From NCBI RefSeq assembly GCF_004310395.1, contig NZ_BFAX01000002.1, forward strand, positions 163,570 to 227,569: a stretch of 64,000 nucleotides of DNA, in the 5' to 3' direction. This document shows, one piece after another, positions 1 through 9,866 of this stretch. Each line of letters starts with the position of its first letter. Positions within the stretch are counted from its first letter, which is position 1. The notes under the pieces are model-generated. The model ran no database searches, was not told the origin of the DNA, and saw nothing but the letters and a program-made list of their open reading frames with translations. A program made the translations under genes and the position numbers. The stretch comes from Methanofervidicoccus abyssi (GTDB lineage Archaea > AGJL01 > Methanococci > Methanococcales > Methanococcaceae).

Positions 1-293
1 GATCTGTTGAAATAGAAGCTCTTGTAGTTAACGACGACTACATATTTGACAGTCCTGGAATCTACAAGGTGAAAGATGTTAAAATATTGAAAGGTGGAGG
101 TGAACATCTGGCATCCACTATTAGAGAAGTTGTATCTTATACACATACCTACGCAGGTCAGGCATTCAAAGGGGAGAGGATAGTTGCTAAAGGAAAGTTA
201 GAGAAGGTGGTAACCAGTAAGGAAGAATATATGAGAGTGGTAGTGGGTACTTCCAGGGAAGCATTTAACGAGTATATAAAAGTAATCGAGTAA
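1..293 (+). CDS. 3' end of a conserved archaeal protein, possibly a nucleotidyltransferase (partial)
   Basis: The reading frame is open from base 3 to the stop at 291-293, so this is the C-terminal ~96 residues of a gene that starts outside the window. The visible part is a compact mixed alpha/beta domain with the segments STIREVVSYTHTYAGQAF and RIVAKGKLEKV followed by RVVVGT. This arrangement resembles, from memory, the C-terminal region of predicted archaeal nucleotidyltransferases (COG2413-like); no catalytic motif is visible because the N-terminus is missing. A GTG at 69 could be mistaken for a start, but coding continues upstream of it. The gene ends 90 bases before cofE. Confidence 0.45.
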   Translation, partial: SVEIEALVVNDDYIFDSPGIYKVKDVKILKGGGEHLASTIREVVSYTHTYAGQAFKGERIVAKGKLEKVVTSKEEYMRVVVGTSREAFNEYIKVIE

Positions 294-383
294 TAACATT
301 CTCTCCTATTTTTATTAAGAAACATATATAGGTAATATTGGGATCCTATTATGGTTGAGAAGTATATAAAAGAGAAGAGAAGG

Positions 384-1121
384 ATGGAACTTATAGGCCT
401 TGAAATACCTGTGATATCTGAAGATGACAACCTGGGGATAGAGTACCTTGCAGATCTTATATCATCCTACCCCCTGAAGGATGGTGATATTGTAGTGGTA
501 GCAGAAACTCTTATATCAAAACTTGAGAGAAACGTTATAAAAAAGGAAGATGTTAAACCAACGCCTTTAGCCTACAAGTTGGCAGAGAAGTTGGGGAAGT
601 CCCCAGAAGTTGTTCAGGTGATATTAGATCAATCTAAGGAGATAGTAAAGATAGGAAATGGGTTCATCATTACAGAAACTAAACATGGATTTGTATGTGC
701 TAACAGTGGAGTAGATGAAAGTAACGTTAAAGATGCAATAAAACCCCTTCCAGAGGATCCAGATAGAAGTGCCTCGTTACTTAGGAAGATGATAGAGAGA
801 AAGACTGGGAAAAAGATAGGGGTTATAATAAGTGACAGTATGGGGAGGCCCTTCAGGAGAGGTTCCTGTGGTGTAGCCATAGGAGTTAGTGGTGTCTGCG
901 CACTCTGGGATAGAAGGGGGGAGAGGGATCTATTCAACAAAACTTTAAAGAGTACAGAGGTTGCCATAGGGGATGAGTTGGCATCTGCAGCCTCGATACT
1001 TATGGGAGAGTCTAATGAAGGAATACCTGTGGTGATAATAAGAAACGCCCCAGTACCATTTACAGATGGAATGGGAAAGGATCTAATAAGGCGTAAGGAA
1101 GAGGATGTCTTCAGGAATTAG
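384..1121 (+). CDS. cofE: Coenzyme F420-0:L-glutamate ligase CofE
   Basis: CofE adds glutamates to F420-0 using GTP, the last step in making the deazaflavin coenzyme F420 used throughout hydrogenotrophic methanogenesis. The protein (245 aa from the ATG at 384) has the family N-terminus MELIGLEIPVI, a central SDSMGRPFRRG segment and the C-terminal NAPVPFTDGMG stretch, and its length matches archaeal CofE. An in-frame ATG at 351 would add 11 charged residues (VEKYIKEKRR) that I do not expect in homologues; a purine-rich stretch lies before 384. hxlB follows 8 bases downstream. cofD, acting earlier in the same pathway, lies at 8910-9866, so the pathway is split here. Confidence 0.93.
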   Translation: MELIGLEIPVISEDDNLGIEYLADLISSYPLKDGDIVVVAETLISKLERNVIKKEDVKPTPLAYKLAEKLGKSPEVVQVILDQSKEIVKIGNGFIITETKHGFVCANSGVDESNVKDAIKPLPEDPDRSASLLRKMIERKTGKKIGVIISDSMGRPFRRGSCGVAIGVSGVCALWDRRGERDLFNKTLKSTEVAIGDELASAASILMGESNEGIPVVIIRNAPVPFTDGMGKDLIRRKEEDVFRN

Positions 1122-1129
1122 GTGATATC

Positions 1130-1666
1130 TTGCTTGGGGATTATATAGAGGAAGTAATATTACATTTAAAGAAGTTGAAAAATATCAACTGGAATAGTGT
1201 AAAACAACTGGTAGATGAAATTGCCTTCTCCAACTCTAAGATATTTACCTATGGAGTTGGTAGAAGTGGATACGTAGCCCAGGCCTTCACTATGAGGTTA
1301 ATGCACTTAGGATTTAACGCCTACTTCGTTGGGGAACCTAACTGTCCTTCTATCGGAGATGGAGATATTCTTGTGGTAATATCAGGTAGTGGGAGGACTT
1401 ATTCAGTAGTTAATATGGTTAAGAAAGTAAGAAAAGAAGGTGTAAATGTTAAGATTGTTTCTATTGGGTATGAAGGAGAAATAGGAAAGATGTCAGATAT
1501 CCATATAGATGTGAATATTGGGGAATTTAATAGAGAGTACTTCCCAATGGGCACCCTCTTTGAGGAACTTGCCTTTATACTGTTAGATGGAATAATATAC
1601 CTCTTGAAGAGGAAGTTAAATATATCCGAAGAGAACATGAAGAGAAGACATTGTAATTTGTTGTAA
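1130..1666 (+). CDS. hxlB: 6-phospho-3-hexuloisomerase (SIS domain)
   Basis: The enzyme interconverts 3-hexulose 6-phosphate and fructose 6-phosphate; in archaea it works in reverse with 3-hexulose-6-phosphate synthase to make ribulose 5-phosphate where the oxidative pentose pathway is missing. The 178-residue protein is a single SIS domain with the sugar-phosphate loops GVGRSGYVAQAF (about residues 41-52) and ISGSGRT (about 84-90). It starts with TTG; GGTGAT at 1121-1126 is the ribosome-binding site and overlaps the end of cofE by one base, so the two are probably co-transcribed. Hexulose-6-phosphate synthase is not in the window. Confidence 0.9.
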   Translation: MLGDYIEEVILHLKKLKNINWNSVKQLVDEIAFSNSKIFTYGVGRSGYVAQAFTMRLMHLGFNAYFVGEPNCPSIGDGDILVVISGSGRTYSVVNMVKKVRKEGVNVKIVSIGYEGEIGKMSDIHIDVNIGEFNREYFPMGTLFEELAFILLDGIIYLLKRKLNISEENMKRRHCNLL

Positions 1667-2205
1667 AAAAAGATAATGTTGTAAAAAAGATAAAATGTTT
1701 TATCTTAAATATAACCCTGAACAAAATTATAAAATAAATCATCATTTATTATCTCCTTTTTTAGTCTATGGATTTATAGTTATTAATTAAAATGACAAAA
1801 GTGTAGATACTAAAAGAATACCAACAGTATTGTTAAAAGGTAATAATACTCAATATCCCTGTTATAAACCTTACTCTTCTTCCAATATTCAGGGGTAATA
1901 ACTAAAACTTAACAACAAATCCAGTGTTCTAAATAAAATACTAGGATTAATAATAATATAATCTTAAAAAACTGTTAAACTTTATAATAAAGAATTAAAT
2001 ACAGATGGAAAAAACAAATTTCTCTCAAAACCAGAAAATAATAATAAAGAATGAGAACAGATGAAAAAGTAAAATAAGTTTTTATCCCTGGATTATATTG
2101 TGTACTGGGGAAGTAATACAGGATTTTATATTAAACCTTCTTTTTTAAGAGATTTTTATTTTTTTATTTTATTATTCTTTTTTATTGAGATTCTTGAAGT
2201 TGTTA
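1667..2205. other. 539-bp AT-rich spacer between convergent genes
   Basis: There is no intact gene here. At 2092-2145 (+) a short open stretch reads VYWGSNTGFYIKPSF and resembles fragments in four other spacers (see findings). TCATCAT at about 1737 could be a C box on the minus strand, but no D box follows. The 3' end is rich in T runs, suitable for terminating both flanking genes. Confidence 0.5.
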
Positions 2206-3321
2206 TTAATTTAAAAATTTCTGTTTATTTTTATTACTGTATTTTATGTTAATATCTCCCAAAGGTACTATATTCCTCTCTTCAAACTCTAAAAACCTCT
2301 CCCAGTGATCTTTGCAGCAGTCCATCTCTAAAACCCTTTTTATATCTGAGAGATCCTGCCTCAATGTAAAGTTCTCGAGTATTCTTTTAATATATTCGTT
2401 ACATTTACACTTTAACAGATTATGGGCTCCTCTATTGGAAGGTATTCCCGAAGTATCGCAGATCACTATAGTATCTGGATTTTTCCTCTTAACCTCGTAT
2501 ATTATCTCTAGGACACTCCATAAAAAAGGAGGTCTGTACTGTCCTTTCTTCCAGAGAATCTCCATCAAAGTACCTTTATGAACAGTTGCTGGACAGTAAG
2601 ATATCCTACTAAACCCTAACTCTAAGCATTTATTACCTGAGTATATTCCATCTTCTATTGCATCCCTCTCAGTTATAAAGAGTGGTTTTATCAGTAAATA
2701 AGCCTTTAAATCTATAGAATACTCCTTAGCCAACTCTAAAGTATCTAAGATATCTCTGTTACATACACCCTTGTTTATAGAGTGCTTCCTTATCTCCTCG
2801 TTAAATGTCTCAACCCCTACTCCAATCTCCATATTTACACTACCTAAGCACTCCTTAACCTCCTCTAATGTATCCTCTCTTATGTACTCTATCCTGGATT
2901 CTATTACAACCTCTTTAATATCTAACTCCCCTATCTTACTTAATATATATCTTCTCGCCTCTTTTGGCACCTCTCTCTCATTCAGGAAACTCCCAGATGT
3001 AAATATCTTTATACAGATATTCTTGGGATCATTTTCTATCTCCTTATAATACTTTTCTATGGCGTAGTTGAACTGATTTATTATATTCTCAGCAGTTATC
3101 TCTCCAGGAGAACCATCCATAAGATAACCACACATAGTACAGCCCCCATACTCATAGGCCCATCTACATCCAGGTGTATTAAGTATTACCGTTATACACT
3201 TTCCAATCTTTCCATTAGATAGAATATCATCCCCCATCCAGGTAGTTACAGGAAAATTTGGATCCCTATCCTTTCTCTTTTTAAGGTATCTCCTTCTCAA
3301 CTCCTTTAAAAACTCCATCAT
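2206..3321 (-). CDS. Archaeosine biosynthesis radical SAM protein RaSEA
   Basis: RaSEA is a radical SAM partner of archaeosine synthase ArcS and helps make the G+ modification at position 15 of archaeal tRNA. The 371-residue protein has C52, C61 and C64 in GCRWAYEYGGCTMCGY, a CX8CX2C spacing rather than the usual CX3CX2C, which is characteristic of this family. Other conserved stretches are FTSGSFLNEREVP and ESRIEYI. GGTGA lies 5 bases before the first ATG. It abuts coaBC (start 3321, coaBC stop at 3322) and forms a tight minus-strand operon with coaBC and another radical SAM gene. Confidence 0.82.
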   Translation of the reverse strand: MMEFLKELRRRYLKKRKDRDPNFPVTTWMGDDILSNGKIGKCITVILNTPGCRWAYEYGGCTMCGYLMDGSPGEITAENIINQFNYAIEKYYKEIENDPKNICIKIFTSGSFLNEREVPKEARRYILSKIGELDIKEVVIESRIEYIREDTLEEVKECLGSVNMEIGVGVETFNEEIRKHSINKGVCNRDILDTLELAKEYSIDLKAYLLIKPLFITERDAIEDGIYSGNKCLELGFSRISYCPATVHKGTLMEILWKKGQYRPPFLWSVLEIIYEVKRKNPDTIVICDTSGIPSNRGAHNLLKCKCNEYIKRILENFTLRQDLSDIKRVLEMDCCKDHWERFLEFEERNIVPLGDINIKYSNKNKQKFLN

Positions 3322-4518
3322 CTATTTCACCACTTCTTTAATAATTTTCTCCATAATCTCATATTTCTTACCTTTAAACTCCTTCAATACACCTTCTTTA
3401 CCTATCAGTACTACCTCGTTGTAGTCGTCACCGAAGTAATGCCTCGCAAGATCGTTCACTACTATGTAATCTAAGTCATACTCTTTTAATTTCTCTTTAC
3501 CTATATCAACAAGTTCCTCTCTACTTACACCGTATTCAGCCTTAAATCCAACTATGGTTTTTTCAGGGAATGCCTTCCTAAGTTCCCTAATTACCTTTAC
3601 ATTCTTCTTCAATTTAATGGTAATATCTCTATCTGATCTAATCTTCCCATCGAAGGACACCTCTGGGATAAAGTCAGATATAGCTGCACAGGAGATAATA
3701 ATATCAGCATCCCTTCCTACTTCCAAGGCTTTATCCAACATCTCCCTCGAAGTTATTCCCTTATAGGATTTAACGTAGTAAGGAGGTTCCATTCCAAGGG
3801 CATATATCACTTCTACATGGTGTCCTTCCCTACAAGCAGTTTCTGCAAGGTAGTAGCCAGTTTTTCCAGAAGATAGGTTGGTGATAACCCTAACCTTATC
3901 TATAAACTCGGCAGTACCTCCAGTGAGTATTAAAATCCTCTTACCTCCCTTTCTTCTCCTGAACTCTTCTTTTAATATCTCCATAACTTTCAAGACAACA
4001 TCCTCTACAGGTGGCACCTTGGCTTTTCCTTCCTCCATCTTTGGAGGTATTATATAAACCAGTTTCTTTCTCTTCAACTTCTCCATATGCTCTCTTACAT
4101 TCTGGAGCATATTCCTATGCATCCCTGGAACTATAAAGAGAGGTTTATTCTCTATAAACATCATTGCAGTTGTATTTACTATATTGTCTCCAATACTGAG
4201 AGATATCTTACTTAGAGTGTTTGCAGTGGTGGGATATATCACCATGGCATCACAGAGGTTGTAGAAGGTTACATGCTCCACAAGCCCTGTAATGTTGTAA
4301 CATACCTTCTTTCCAGAGGCAAATTCCAATGCATACTCCCCTACTATCTTCTTAGACTCCTCAGTGGCAACTGTATAAACTTCTGCACCATGTCTTATAA
4401 ACTCTCTTATCAATTTAGGTGTCTCTATGGCTCCTATGGAAGACGTTACACCAACAAGTATCTTCTTTCCCTCCAATATCCTGGATTTTGAACATCTAAG
4501 ACCCTCTGTGGGATCCAT
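3322..4518 (-). CDS. coaBC: Bifunctional phosphopantothenoylcysteine decarboxylase / phosphopantothenate-cysteine ligase
   Basis: CoaBC performs two consecutive steps of coenzyme A synthesis: coupling 4'-phosphopantothenate to cysteine, then decarboxylating the product to 4'-phosphopantetheine. The 398-residue protein has an N-terminal FMN flavoprotein domain (about 15-180, with GVTSSIGAIETPKLIRE and the substrate-binding region GMHRNMLQN) and a C-terminal ligase domain (about 190-398, with LTGGTAEFIDKVR and ITNLSSGKTG). GGATGTGAT precedes the ATG. It is flanked by radical SAM genes with gaps of 0 and 4 bases. The last CoA step is encoded at 16656-17132. Confidence 0.93.
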   Translation of the reverse strand: MDPTEGLRCSKSRILEGKKILVGVTSSIGAIETPKLIREFIRHGAEVYTVATEESKKIVGEYALEFASGKKVCYNITGLVEHVTFYNLCDAMVIYPTTANTLSKISLSIGDNIVNTTAMMFIENKPLFIVPGMHRNMLQNVREHMEKLKRKKLVYIIPPKMEEGKAKVPPVEDVVLKVMEILKEEFRRRKGGKRILILTGGTAEFIDKVRVITNLSSGKTGYYLAETACREGHHVEVIYALGMEPPYYVKSYKGITSREMLDKALEVGRDADIIISCAAISDFIPEVSFDGKIRSDRDITIKLKKNVKVIRELRKAFPEKTIVGFKAEYGVSREELVDIGKEKLKEYDLDYIVVNDLARHYFGDDYNEVVLIGKEGVLKEFKGKKYEIMEKIIKEVVK

Positions 4519-4522
4519 AGTA

Positions 4523-5695
4523 TCACATCCTTCTTATATCTTTTAAACTCCTCCTCTCTACAACTAAGGGTATCCTCTCAACCTCTAATCCATCAACTGT
4601 AGGATACCTTTCGGAGATATATGCACTGAATTTAAATCTGTATCTATTCTCCTTCAGTATCTCTATAATCTCCTCCAATACGTAGGGATTCAGATAGATA
4701 CTTTTTTTATCCAAGTCTATCTCATAGGGCTCCTCGTTGTATTCAAGTATCTCCAGTAAATCCTTAACATCCCTGAGATTTCTAAATGAGACTATTCCTC
4801 TAACCAGAAGTCCTTCCTCTGTAATTACTTCATAATCCTTTGCAACATTTTTTGCCCTTTTCAGTAATCTGTTCTTCATCTGTATTCCATCCTTCAATAC
4901 AGAAGGACAGTAATGTACCCTTAAGTTAGATCCCTTACTTCTAAAGTACTCTACTACCTTTTTGGCAGTTTCTTCACTTCCAAGTATTTCAGAGGAGTAG
5001 TCATTTTTCTCCACAAACCCCATACTCCTAAGGGACTGATAGTTAGTCTCGGAGTATTCCAACTGATTAATATTTAAGAACTTAATCCCAGCCTTCTCTA
5101 TAGCCTCTCCAAGCTGAATGATCTCCTTCTCGTAGTTTGGGATAGAAGGTATCTCCACAACAACAACCTTTATATATTCCATACAGAGTTTTAAAGTATC
5201 TACTAAATATTTTAAATATTCCTCCCTTTTTTCTTTACTCTCTCTGTAATACTCATTGAAGTACTTTGTAGGATGTATCCTTATCTCGTCCAATCCAGTT
5301 TCTTTAAGTGCCCTAAGTTTATTCTCATCTATATAGGTAGGTGTTGTGTAGAGGTGTATATGGAAGGATGTACCAAATCTACTTTTAAGTGCTTTTATAT
5401 ACTTACAGGTTCTATCTAACCTTAGGAGGGGATTACCGCCAGTAATACCTGCTCCTCTACTTCCACATAGAATACACTCTTCTATACACTCTTCGATAGA
5501 TGTGATTTTTCTCTCATTGGCATAGATAACATCTTTTCCTTTTCTCTTTTCAGATATTGGACAGTAGTAGCAGTTCTCATCACATATACCTGTTATAAAT
5601 AGGACTAACTTTTCACCTTTGATACACTGTTGACATCCTAAGGGAAGGTTATCCATGTCTTTTAATAGGGTGTTTTCTAACTCTTCAATGTCCAT
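4523..5695 (-). CDS. Radical SAM protein (COG2108-like), function unknown
   Basis: The 390-residue protein carries a canonical radical SAM cluster motif CDENCYYCP (C38, C42, C45) preceded by a CQQC pair (C21, C24), and a TGGNPLLRLD segment typical of the SAM-binding glycine-rich strand. It resembles the archaeal group described as related to pyruvate formate-lyase activating enzymes. The substrate cannot be told from sequence. It is the first gene of a minus-strand operon with coaBC and the archaeosine radical SAM gene; the intergenic gap to coaBC is 4 bases. The C-terminal ~110 residues contain no extra cysteine cluster. A role in cofactor or tRNA modification would be only a guess from context. 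Confidence 0.75.
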   Translation of the reverse strand: MDIEELENTLLKDMDNLPLGCQQCIKGEKLVLFITGICDENCYYCPISEKRKGKDVIYANERKITSIEECIEECILCGSRGAGITGGNPLLRLDRTCKYIKALKSRFGTSFHIHLYTTPTYIDENKLRALKETGLDEIRIHPTKYFNEYYRESKEKREEYLKYLVDTLKLCMEYIKVVVVEIPSIPNYEKEIIQLGEAIEKAGIKFLNINQLEYSETNYQSLRSMGFVEKNDYSSEILGSEETAKKVVEYFRSKGSNLRVHYCPSVLKDGIQMKNRLLKRAKNVAKDYEVITEEGLLVRGIVSFRNLRDVKDLLEILEYNEEPYEIDLDKKSIYLNPYVLEEIIEILKENRYRFKFSAYISERYPTVDGLEVERIPLVVERRSLKDIRRM

Positions 5696-5796
5696 GTTAT
5701 CCCTTTTTTAAAATAAAAATTTTAATAAAAATCATAAATAGAGATAAATCAGTTAATCATTATTTATTCAATACCATCAATAAGAGAATTAGTACT

Positions 5797-6753
5797 TTAT
5801 TTTATAAATCTCTCAATCTTTCTATCCTCATTAACAAGTAAAACAACCCTACTATCGTAAGAATCATCTGCCACTTTATAGTGGGAGAGTTCTTCCACCT
5901 TTCTACTAAGTTCCAGTATTTCCTCATGTTTCAACATATGATCCAAGGTCAATCTCTTCCTGGAGTATCCCACATTCATGTATGACTTCAACTCTATGAA
6001 ATGCACATCTGCCATCTCGTAGAGATGTATAAACTTCTCAATGTTGGTGTTGTAATCCCTTATAAGCGTAGTCCTTATACATGTCCTTCCCTTGTACCTT
6101 AATATATCCAAGGTATCCAATATACTCTGCCAGTACTCCTCCTTTCCCCTACATATAGTCTTATAACTCTCTAAATCGTAGGCGTCAAGGGAAATATACA
6201 GTTGTGTAGGATTTATCTCCTGGATAACTTCAGTTAGAATACCATTAGATACTACAAAAGTAGAGAAGCCCTTCCTGTGAAAGAGATTTATCAGTTCACC
6301 TAAGTAGGGATAGAGAGTAGGTTCCCCAGATAAGGATATAGCAACATGTTTTGGATGTAGTAACTCTTTAAATTTCTTTTTACCTATTCTATCTAAGATG
6401 CCCTTATACCCCATTACAACCTTTCTGTGCATCTGAAGGATGTCTTCTAAAACCTCTTCAGGTTCCTTCCATTTTACCTCGGGATATGACAGCTGAGAGA
6501 CTCCTATATCCGAAGGTAAAACCCTCCAACAGAATACACAACTCTGCTGACACCAGATCACTGAAGGAGTGCACTGGATACATCTGTGGGTTTCTATACC
6601 GTAGAATTTTGACTTATAACAGTTCTTATTTTCTAAGAGTGATTTCTTAACCCAGCCACACAGTTTAACTGCACTGTGATCTTTTATCTGATAACGTTGT
6701 TTCCTCAGAATTCGATATACCTCTTCAGGGATAGGTGTATTGTAGGTAGTCAT
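5797..6753 (-). CDS. taw1: tRNA 4-demethylwyosine synthase Taw1 (TYW1)
   Basis: Taw1 builds the tricyclic imidazopurine of wyosine at G37 of tRNA-Phe from N1-methylguanosine and pyruvate. The 318-residue protein has the radical SAM motif CQQSCVFCW (C68, C72, C75) and three upstream cysteines (C32, C45, C58) in the positions that bind the second [4Fe-4S] cluster in characterised homologues. LSGEPTLYPYL is the SAM-binding segment. GGTGAT sits 5 bases before the ATG. It is followed by a 43-base poorly coding gap and the next minus-strand operon; it may be transcribed alone because a 680-bp spacer lies upstream. Confidence 0.93.
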   Translation of the reverse strand: MTTYNTPIPEEVYRILRKQRYQIKDHSAVKLCGWVKKSLLENKNCYKSKFYGIETHRCIQCTPSVIWCQQSCVFCWRVLPSDIGVSQLSYPEVKWKEPEEVLEDILQMHRKVVMGYKGILDRIGKKKFKELLHPKHVAISLSGEPTLYPYLGELINLFHRKGFSTFVVSNGILTEVIQEINPTQLYISLDAYDLESYKTICRGKEEYWQSILDTLDILRYKGRTCIRTTLIRDYNTNIEKFIHLYEMADVHFIELKSYMNVGYSRKRLTLDHMLKHEEILELSRKVEELSHYKVADDSYDSRVVLLVNEDRKIERFIK

Positions 6754-7435
6754 AATATCACCATGAAAATATATTTTTATTCCTGGTTAATATAAATCCA
6801 GCATATAACATTTCAACTCAATAAAAATAATAATAAAAAAATTAAAATTAAAAATAATAAGGTAAAAAAATAACAGAAAAAGAAGATAAAAAACTCCCAT
6901 TTGTATTAAATTTTCCTTAGAATGTCCTGGATTTTTAAAGATTGAAATTTCTCCTCATTAGGAATCATTCTGTTTTTCCAGTACTGAGATTTCAAGAGGG
7001 ACAGTATAAAGTAAATCTTACCGTTATTCCTTAGAACGCCTTAGAACAAAAGAAGTTGTTTGATATCCTGTTAAACCCAGATCCCATCCAAAGAAAAATA
7101 AAACCACTTAACCATATTCCTTATCTCAGGGATTTTTCTAAACTGGGATAAATAAGAAAAAATTATCCCATGATATTAAGAATCTCCAACAGACATGGTT
7201 AGAAGATATTAAAAAGAATTTCTTTGTTTCAATGTTCAGAAGTAGAGAAGATATATTATTATGTTTTAGAATAAAAAGGTTTTATTTTTTTAATCTTTTT
7301 TGTTTAATTTTTTATAATTTAATATAATTATTTTATTTAATAATTATTTTATTTACGAACACTGATTTATTATTATTTTTTTATCGAGATCCCTATGATT
7401 GTTGTTTGTTGTAAAACCCTTTATTTTTCATTTTC
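6754..7435. other. 682-bp spacer with a decayed coding fragment
   Basis: No intact gene is visible. On the minus strand, about 6915-7040, an open stretch reads NGKIYFILSLLKSQYWKNR and continues to a stop; it has no start codon or ribosome-binding site. The same YWKNR-type stretch recurs in other spacers of this window (see findings). The proximal end (7260-7435) is almost only A and T and probably holds the terminator for TrkA. Confidence 0.5.
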
Positions 7436-8086
7436 CTAAAGAAACAGTCTCCTAACGTAGTCTACAGAATCTTTCTTAGCCAAAACTATAACCCTGTTTT
7501 TAGGTTTTAACATAGTATTTCCATCTGGTATCTTTAATTCATTGTCTTCATAGACAGCAATTATAAGGTAATCTCTATTCTTTTCCAAATCTCTTATACA
7601 TTTATTGGCAACCTTTGAGTTCTCTCCGATAATTAACTCTAAGATCTCCGCATCCCCTCTTCCTATCACTGCCAGATCCACTATACCAGGTAAGTCTATA
7701 AGTTTTTCTATATAGTTTGCAGCCACAAGTTCAGGGCTTACTACAACATCTATATTTAGATTTTCAAATACTTCTTTATATTCAGGATCCCTAACTCTCA
7801 CGATAGTCTTTGAGACGCCGTAATTCTTAGCCAGTAATGCACTCATGAGGTTTATCTCCTGTTGCCCAGTGACTGCTATATAGATATCTGCACTTTCAAT
7901 ATCTGCACTTTCTAAGGTTTTGACACGGGTGCAATCCCCATTTATTACCAGGGCATCTATCTCGGAGACTACTTCTTCACATACCTCCTTAGATATATCT
8001 ATGAGTACTAAGTCGTGATTTTTTTCAGCGAGGGATTTCGCCAGTGTATATCCTACCCTTCCTATACCTGCAATTACAATATACAT
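7436..8086 (-). CDS. trkA: TrkA-type potassium channel/transporter regulatory subunit
   Basis: A cytoplasmic regulator of K+ uptake that binds NAD(H)/ATP and gates a TrkH/KtrB-type membrane protein. The 216-residue protein consists of an N-terminal Rossmann domain (TrkA_N/RCK, about 1-120, with GIGRVGYTLAKSLAEK and a DIS acidic end of strand 2) and a C-terminal TrkA_C domain (about 140-216). No membrane subunit is encoded beside it. It is the last gene of a minus-strand group with dtdA and cofD, 13 bases after dtdA. A diadenylate cyclase (52278-53192) is present elsewhere in the window; c-di-AMP often acts on RCK_C domains, but the link here is inference. Confidence 0.88.
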   Translation of the reverse strand: MYIVIAGIGRVGYTLAKSLAEKNHDLVLIDISKEVCEEVVSEIDALVINGDCTRVKTLESADIESADIYIAVTGQQEINLMSALLAKNYGVSKTIVRVRDPEYKEVFENLNIDVVVSPELVAANYIEKLIDLPGIVDLAVIGRGDAEILELIIGENSKVANKCIRDLEKNRDYLIIAVYEDNELKIPDGNTMLKPKNRVIVLAKKDSVDYVRRLFL

Positions 8087-8099
8087 AGTATATCCCTAT

Positions 8100-8900
8100 T
8101 TAAACCTTCTTCCAGAAGATGTTATTATCTTCAAAAAACTTAATATATCTTTTTTTATCTTCCCCTCTAAGGCCCTTCCAGTCCAGGATTACATAGTCGA
8201 AATCTTGTTTTTCTATTAACTGGTTTAGAATCTTATCTGAAACCTTTGCATACTTTGGAACTATGTAGCCTACGTAGTATCTCCCTTCTAACACCAACTT
8301 TGTAAACTTTGGGGCGTAGTGCCCACCACCAAAGGCAATTACCTTATCTAAAAGATCATATCTCTTGGATGCAAGTTGATGGACGGTATCCATTATAGCC
8401 CTTCCAATTATCTCTCCCCCTTCTTTTATCTTCCACTCTCTCTCTGTACTCCCTATCTCCACAAATACAGTGGGAGCGGCTATATCTGAAGGGCCGTGAT
8501 GGACACCTTCAAAGGAAACTTGGAAATTTAGATGTTTATATCTTTCCTCTTTACTGTATCTAGAGATATTCCTCAGGAGGAGAGAGTTTAGGATACTATC
8601 ACAGGGGCATACCTCTTCTGGATTGCCACCAAAGAGGTTATCCACGGTTAGGTTTCCAGGGATATGAACTGTTAAAGTGGGTGGTGGATTTTCCCCACTA
8701 CTTCTATGTTTCGATAGGAAGATGTAGTAGTCAAATCCCTTTGGGATATCTTCCTGACTAAGTGCTGTAAGATCCTCCTCTGTTTCAAGGTAGGAGATGT
8801 TTTTTCTAATATTGTTATTCTCTTCTAATATAGTATCTAAATTCTCCTTGATATTCATCCCTGCAGGATCCTTGGTGGAGTAGATTAGTAAGTATCTCAT
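8100..8900 (-). CDS. dtdA: D-aminoacyl-tRNA deacylase, archaeal type (DTD2)
   Basis: The enzyme removes D-amino acids mischarged on tRNA. The 266-residue length is typical, and the protein carries the family segments [13 protein letters not shown] (about 150-162) and [13 protein letters not shown], whose histidines probably bind metal. It is followed 13 bases later by trkA and preceded 9 bases upstream by cofD, so the three are probably one transcript. No unusual features. Confidence 0.9.
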   Translation of the reverse strand: MRYLLIYSTKDPAGMNIKENLDTILEENNNIRKNISYLETEEDLTALSQEDIPKGFDYYIFLSKHRSSGENPPPTLTVHIPGNLTVDNLFGGNPEEVCPCDSILNSLLLRNISRYSKEERYKHLNFQVSFEGVHHGPSDIAAPTVFVEIGSTEREWKIKEGGEIIGRAIMDTVHQLASKRYDLLDKVIAFGGGHYAPKFTKLVLEGRYYVGYIVPKYAKVSDKILNQLIEKQDFDYVILDWKGLRGEDKKRYIKFFEDNNIFWKKV

Positions 8901-8909
8901 AATCTCCCA

Positions 8910-9866
8910 TTAACCTTTTCTATACTCTTCTAATATCCTCTTAGCCAAGTTTATCTTATCTTCCATATTCTTAAGTATAATGTTTGTTGCCACTATGTTA
9001 CACTCTATACCTTCCTTTTTCTCTTCCAGATTATCTCTATCGTCTATTATGAAGGTATCTACTAGATCCTCGTAGAACTTATACACCCCATAGATATTAA
9101 CAGGATAACCCTTAGCCTCCATTAGAACACCTGCCGGTCCACTAACTGCCCTATTCCCCACTATAGGTGATACTACAAATATCCTTTTACTCTTAAGTGC
9201 TCTCCTAATATCCCTTATACTGAGTATTGGGCCTATGGAAGTTATAGGGTTAGAAGGCCCAATAATCACTAAGTCTGAATTCTCTATAGACTCCAACGCT
9301 CCATCTACCCCCCTGGCATACTGTGAATTCTCATAGAATACATCTAACACCTTAGCCTTACCTCTCTTCTTTATCCAGAAGTCGTGAAACTTCAGAAGTA
9401 TCTTCTCCTTTCTATCTCCAACATCTTCTTCAACGAGTATCTTTGTTTCCACCCTGTCATCTGTCATTGGAAATACCTTACCTTTAATATTCAACAATTT
9501 TCTCTCCATATCTACAACCTTGGAGAGGGGATAACCTCTCCTTAAAAAGTAAGTCTTATGGATCTTCAGAGCTCTGTCTCTGTCTCCAATCCTCAGGAAT
9601 TCAGAGAAATCCTCAGATTCATACATCTTTAAAGTTTCATGTGTGATAAAAGTATCGTCCTTAACCCCATACCACGTTTCTTCGTTTATCAGATCTGAAA
9701 ATGTGTACAATACAGTGTCTATATCTGGAGATATGTAAAGATCACCAACCCATATGTCTTCCCCAGTATTTACAATTACAGAAATGTTTTCCTCATCAAC
9801 TATTCTCTTTAATCCCTGCAGAAGTTTAGGAGTACCTGTACCTCCTGATAGTAGAGTTATCTTCAT
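8910..9866 (-). CDS. cofD: 2-phospho-L-lactate transferase CofD
   Basis: CofD transfers the phospholactyl group from LPPG to FO, producing F420-0, the substrate of CofE. The 318-residue protein begins with the nucleotide-binding LSGGTGTPKLLQGL and contains NTGEDIWVGDLYISPDID, both signatures of the family. GGAGGGA lies 4 bases before the ATG. It heads the cofD-dtdA-trkA group. The long AT-rich region 9867-10581 separates it from the atwA operon, which points the same way. Confidence 0.95.
   Translation of the reverse strand: MKITLLSGGTGTPKLLQGLKRIVDEENISVIVNTGEDIWVGDLYISPDIDTVLYTFSDLINEETWYGVKDDTFITHETLKMYESEDFSEFLRIGDRDRALKIHKTYFLRRGYPLSKVVDMERKLLNIKGKVFPMTDDRVETKILVEEDVGDRKEKILLKFHDFWIKKRGKAKVLDVFYENSQYARGVDGALESIENSDLVIIGPSNPITSIGPILSIRDIRRALKSKRIFVVSPIVGNRAVSGPAGVLMEAKGYPVNIYGVYKFYEDLVDTFIIDDRDNLEEKKEGIECNIVATNIILKNMEDKINLAKRILEEYRKG

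Noticed and set aside
1725..1750. ATGATGA on the minus strand as a C box
   Set aside because: No CTGA within guide distance and no terminal stem.
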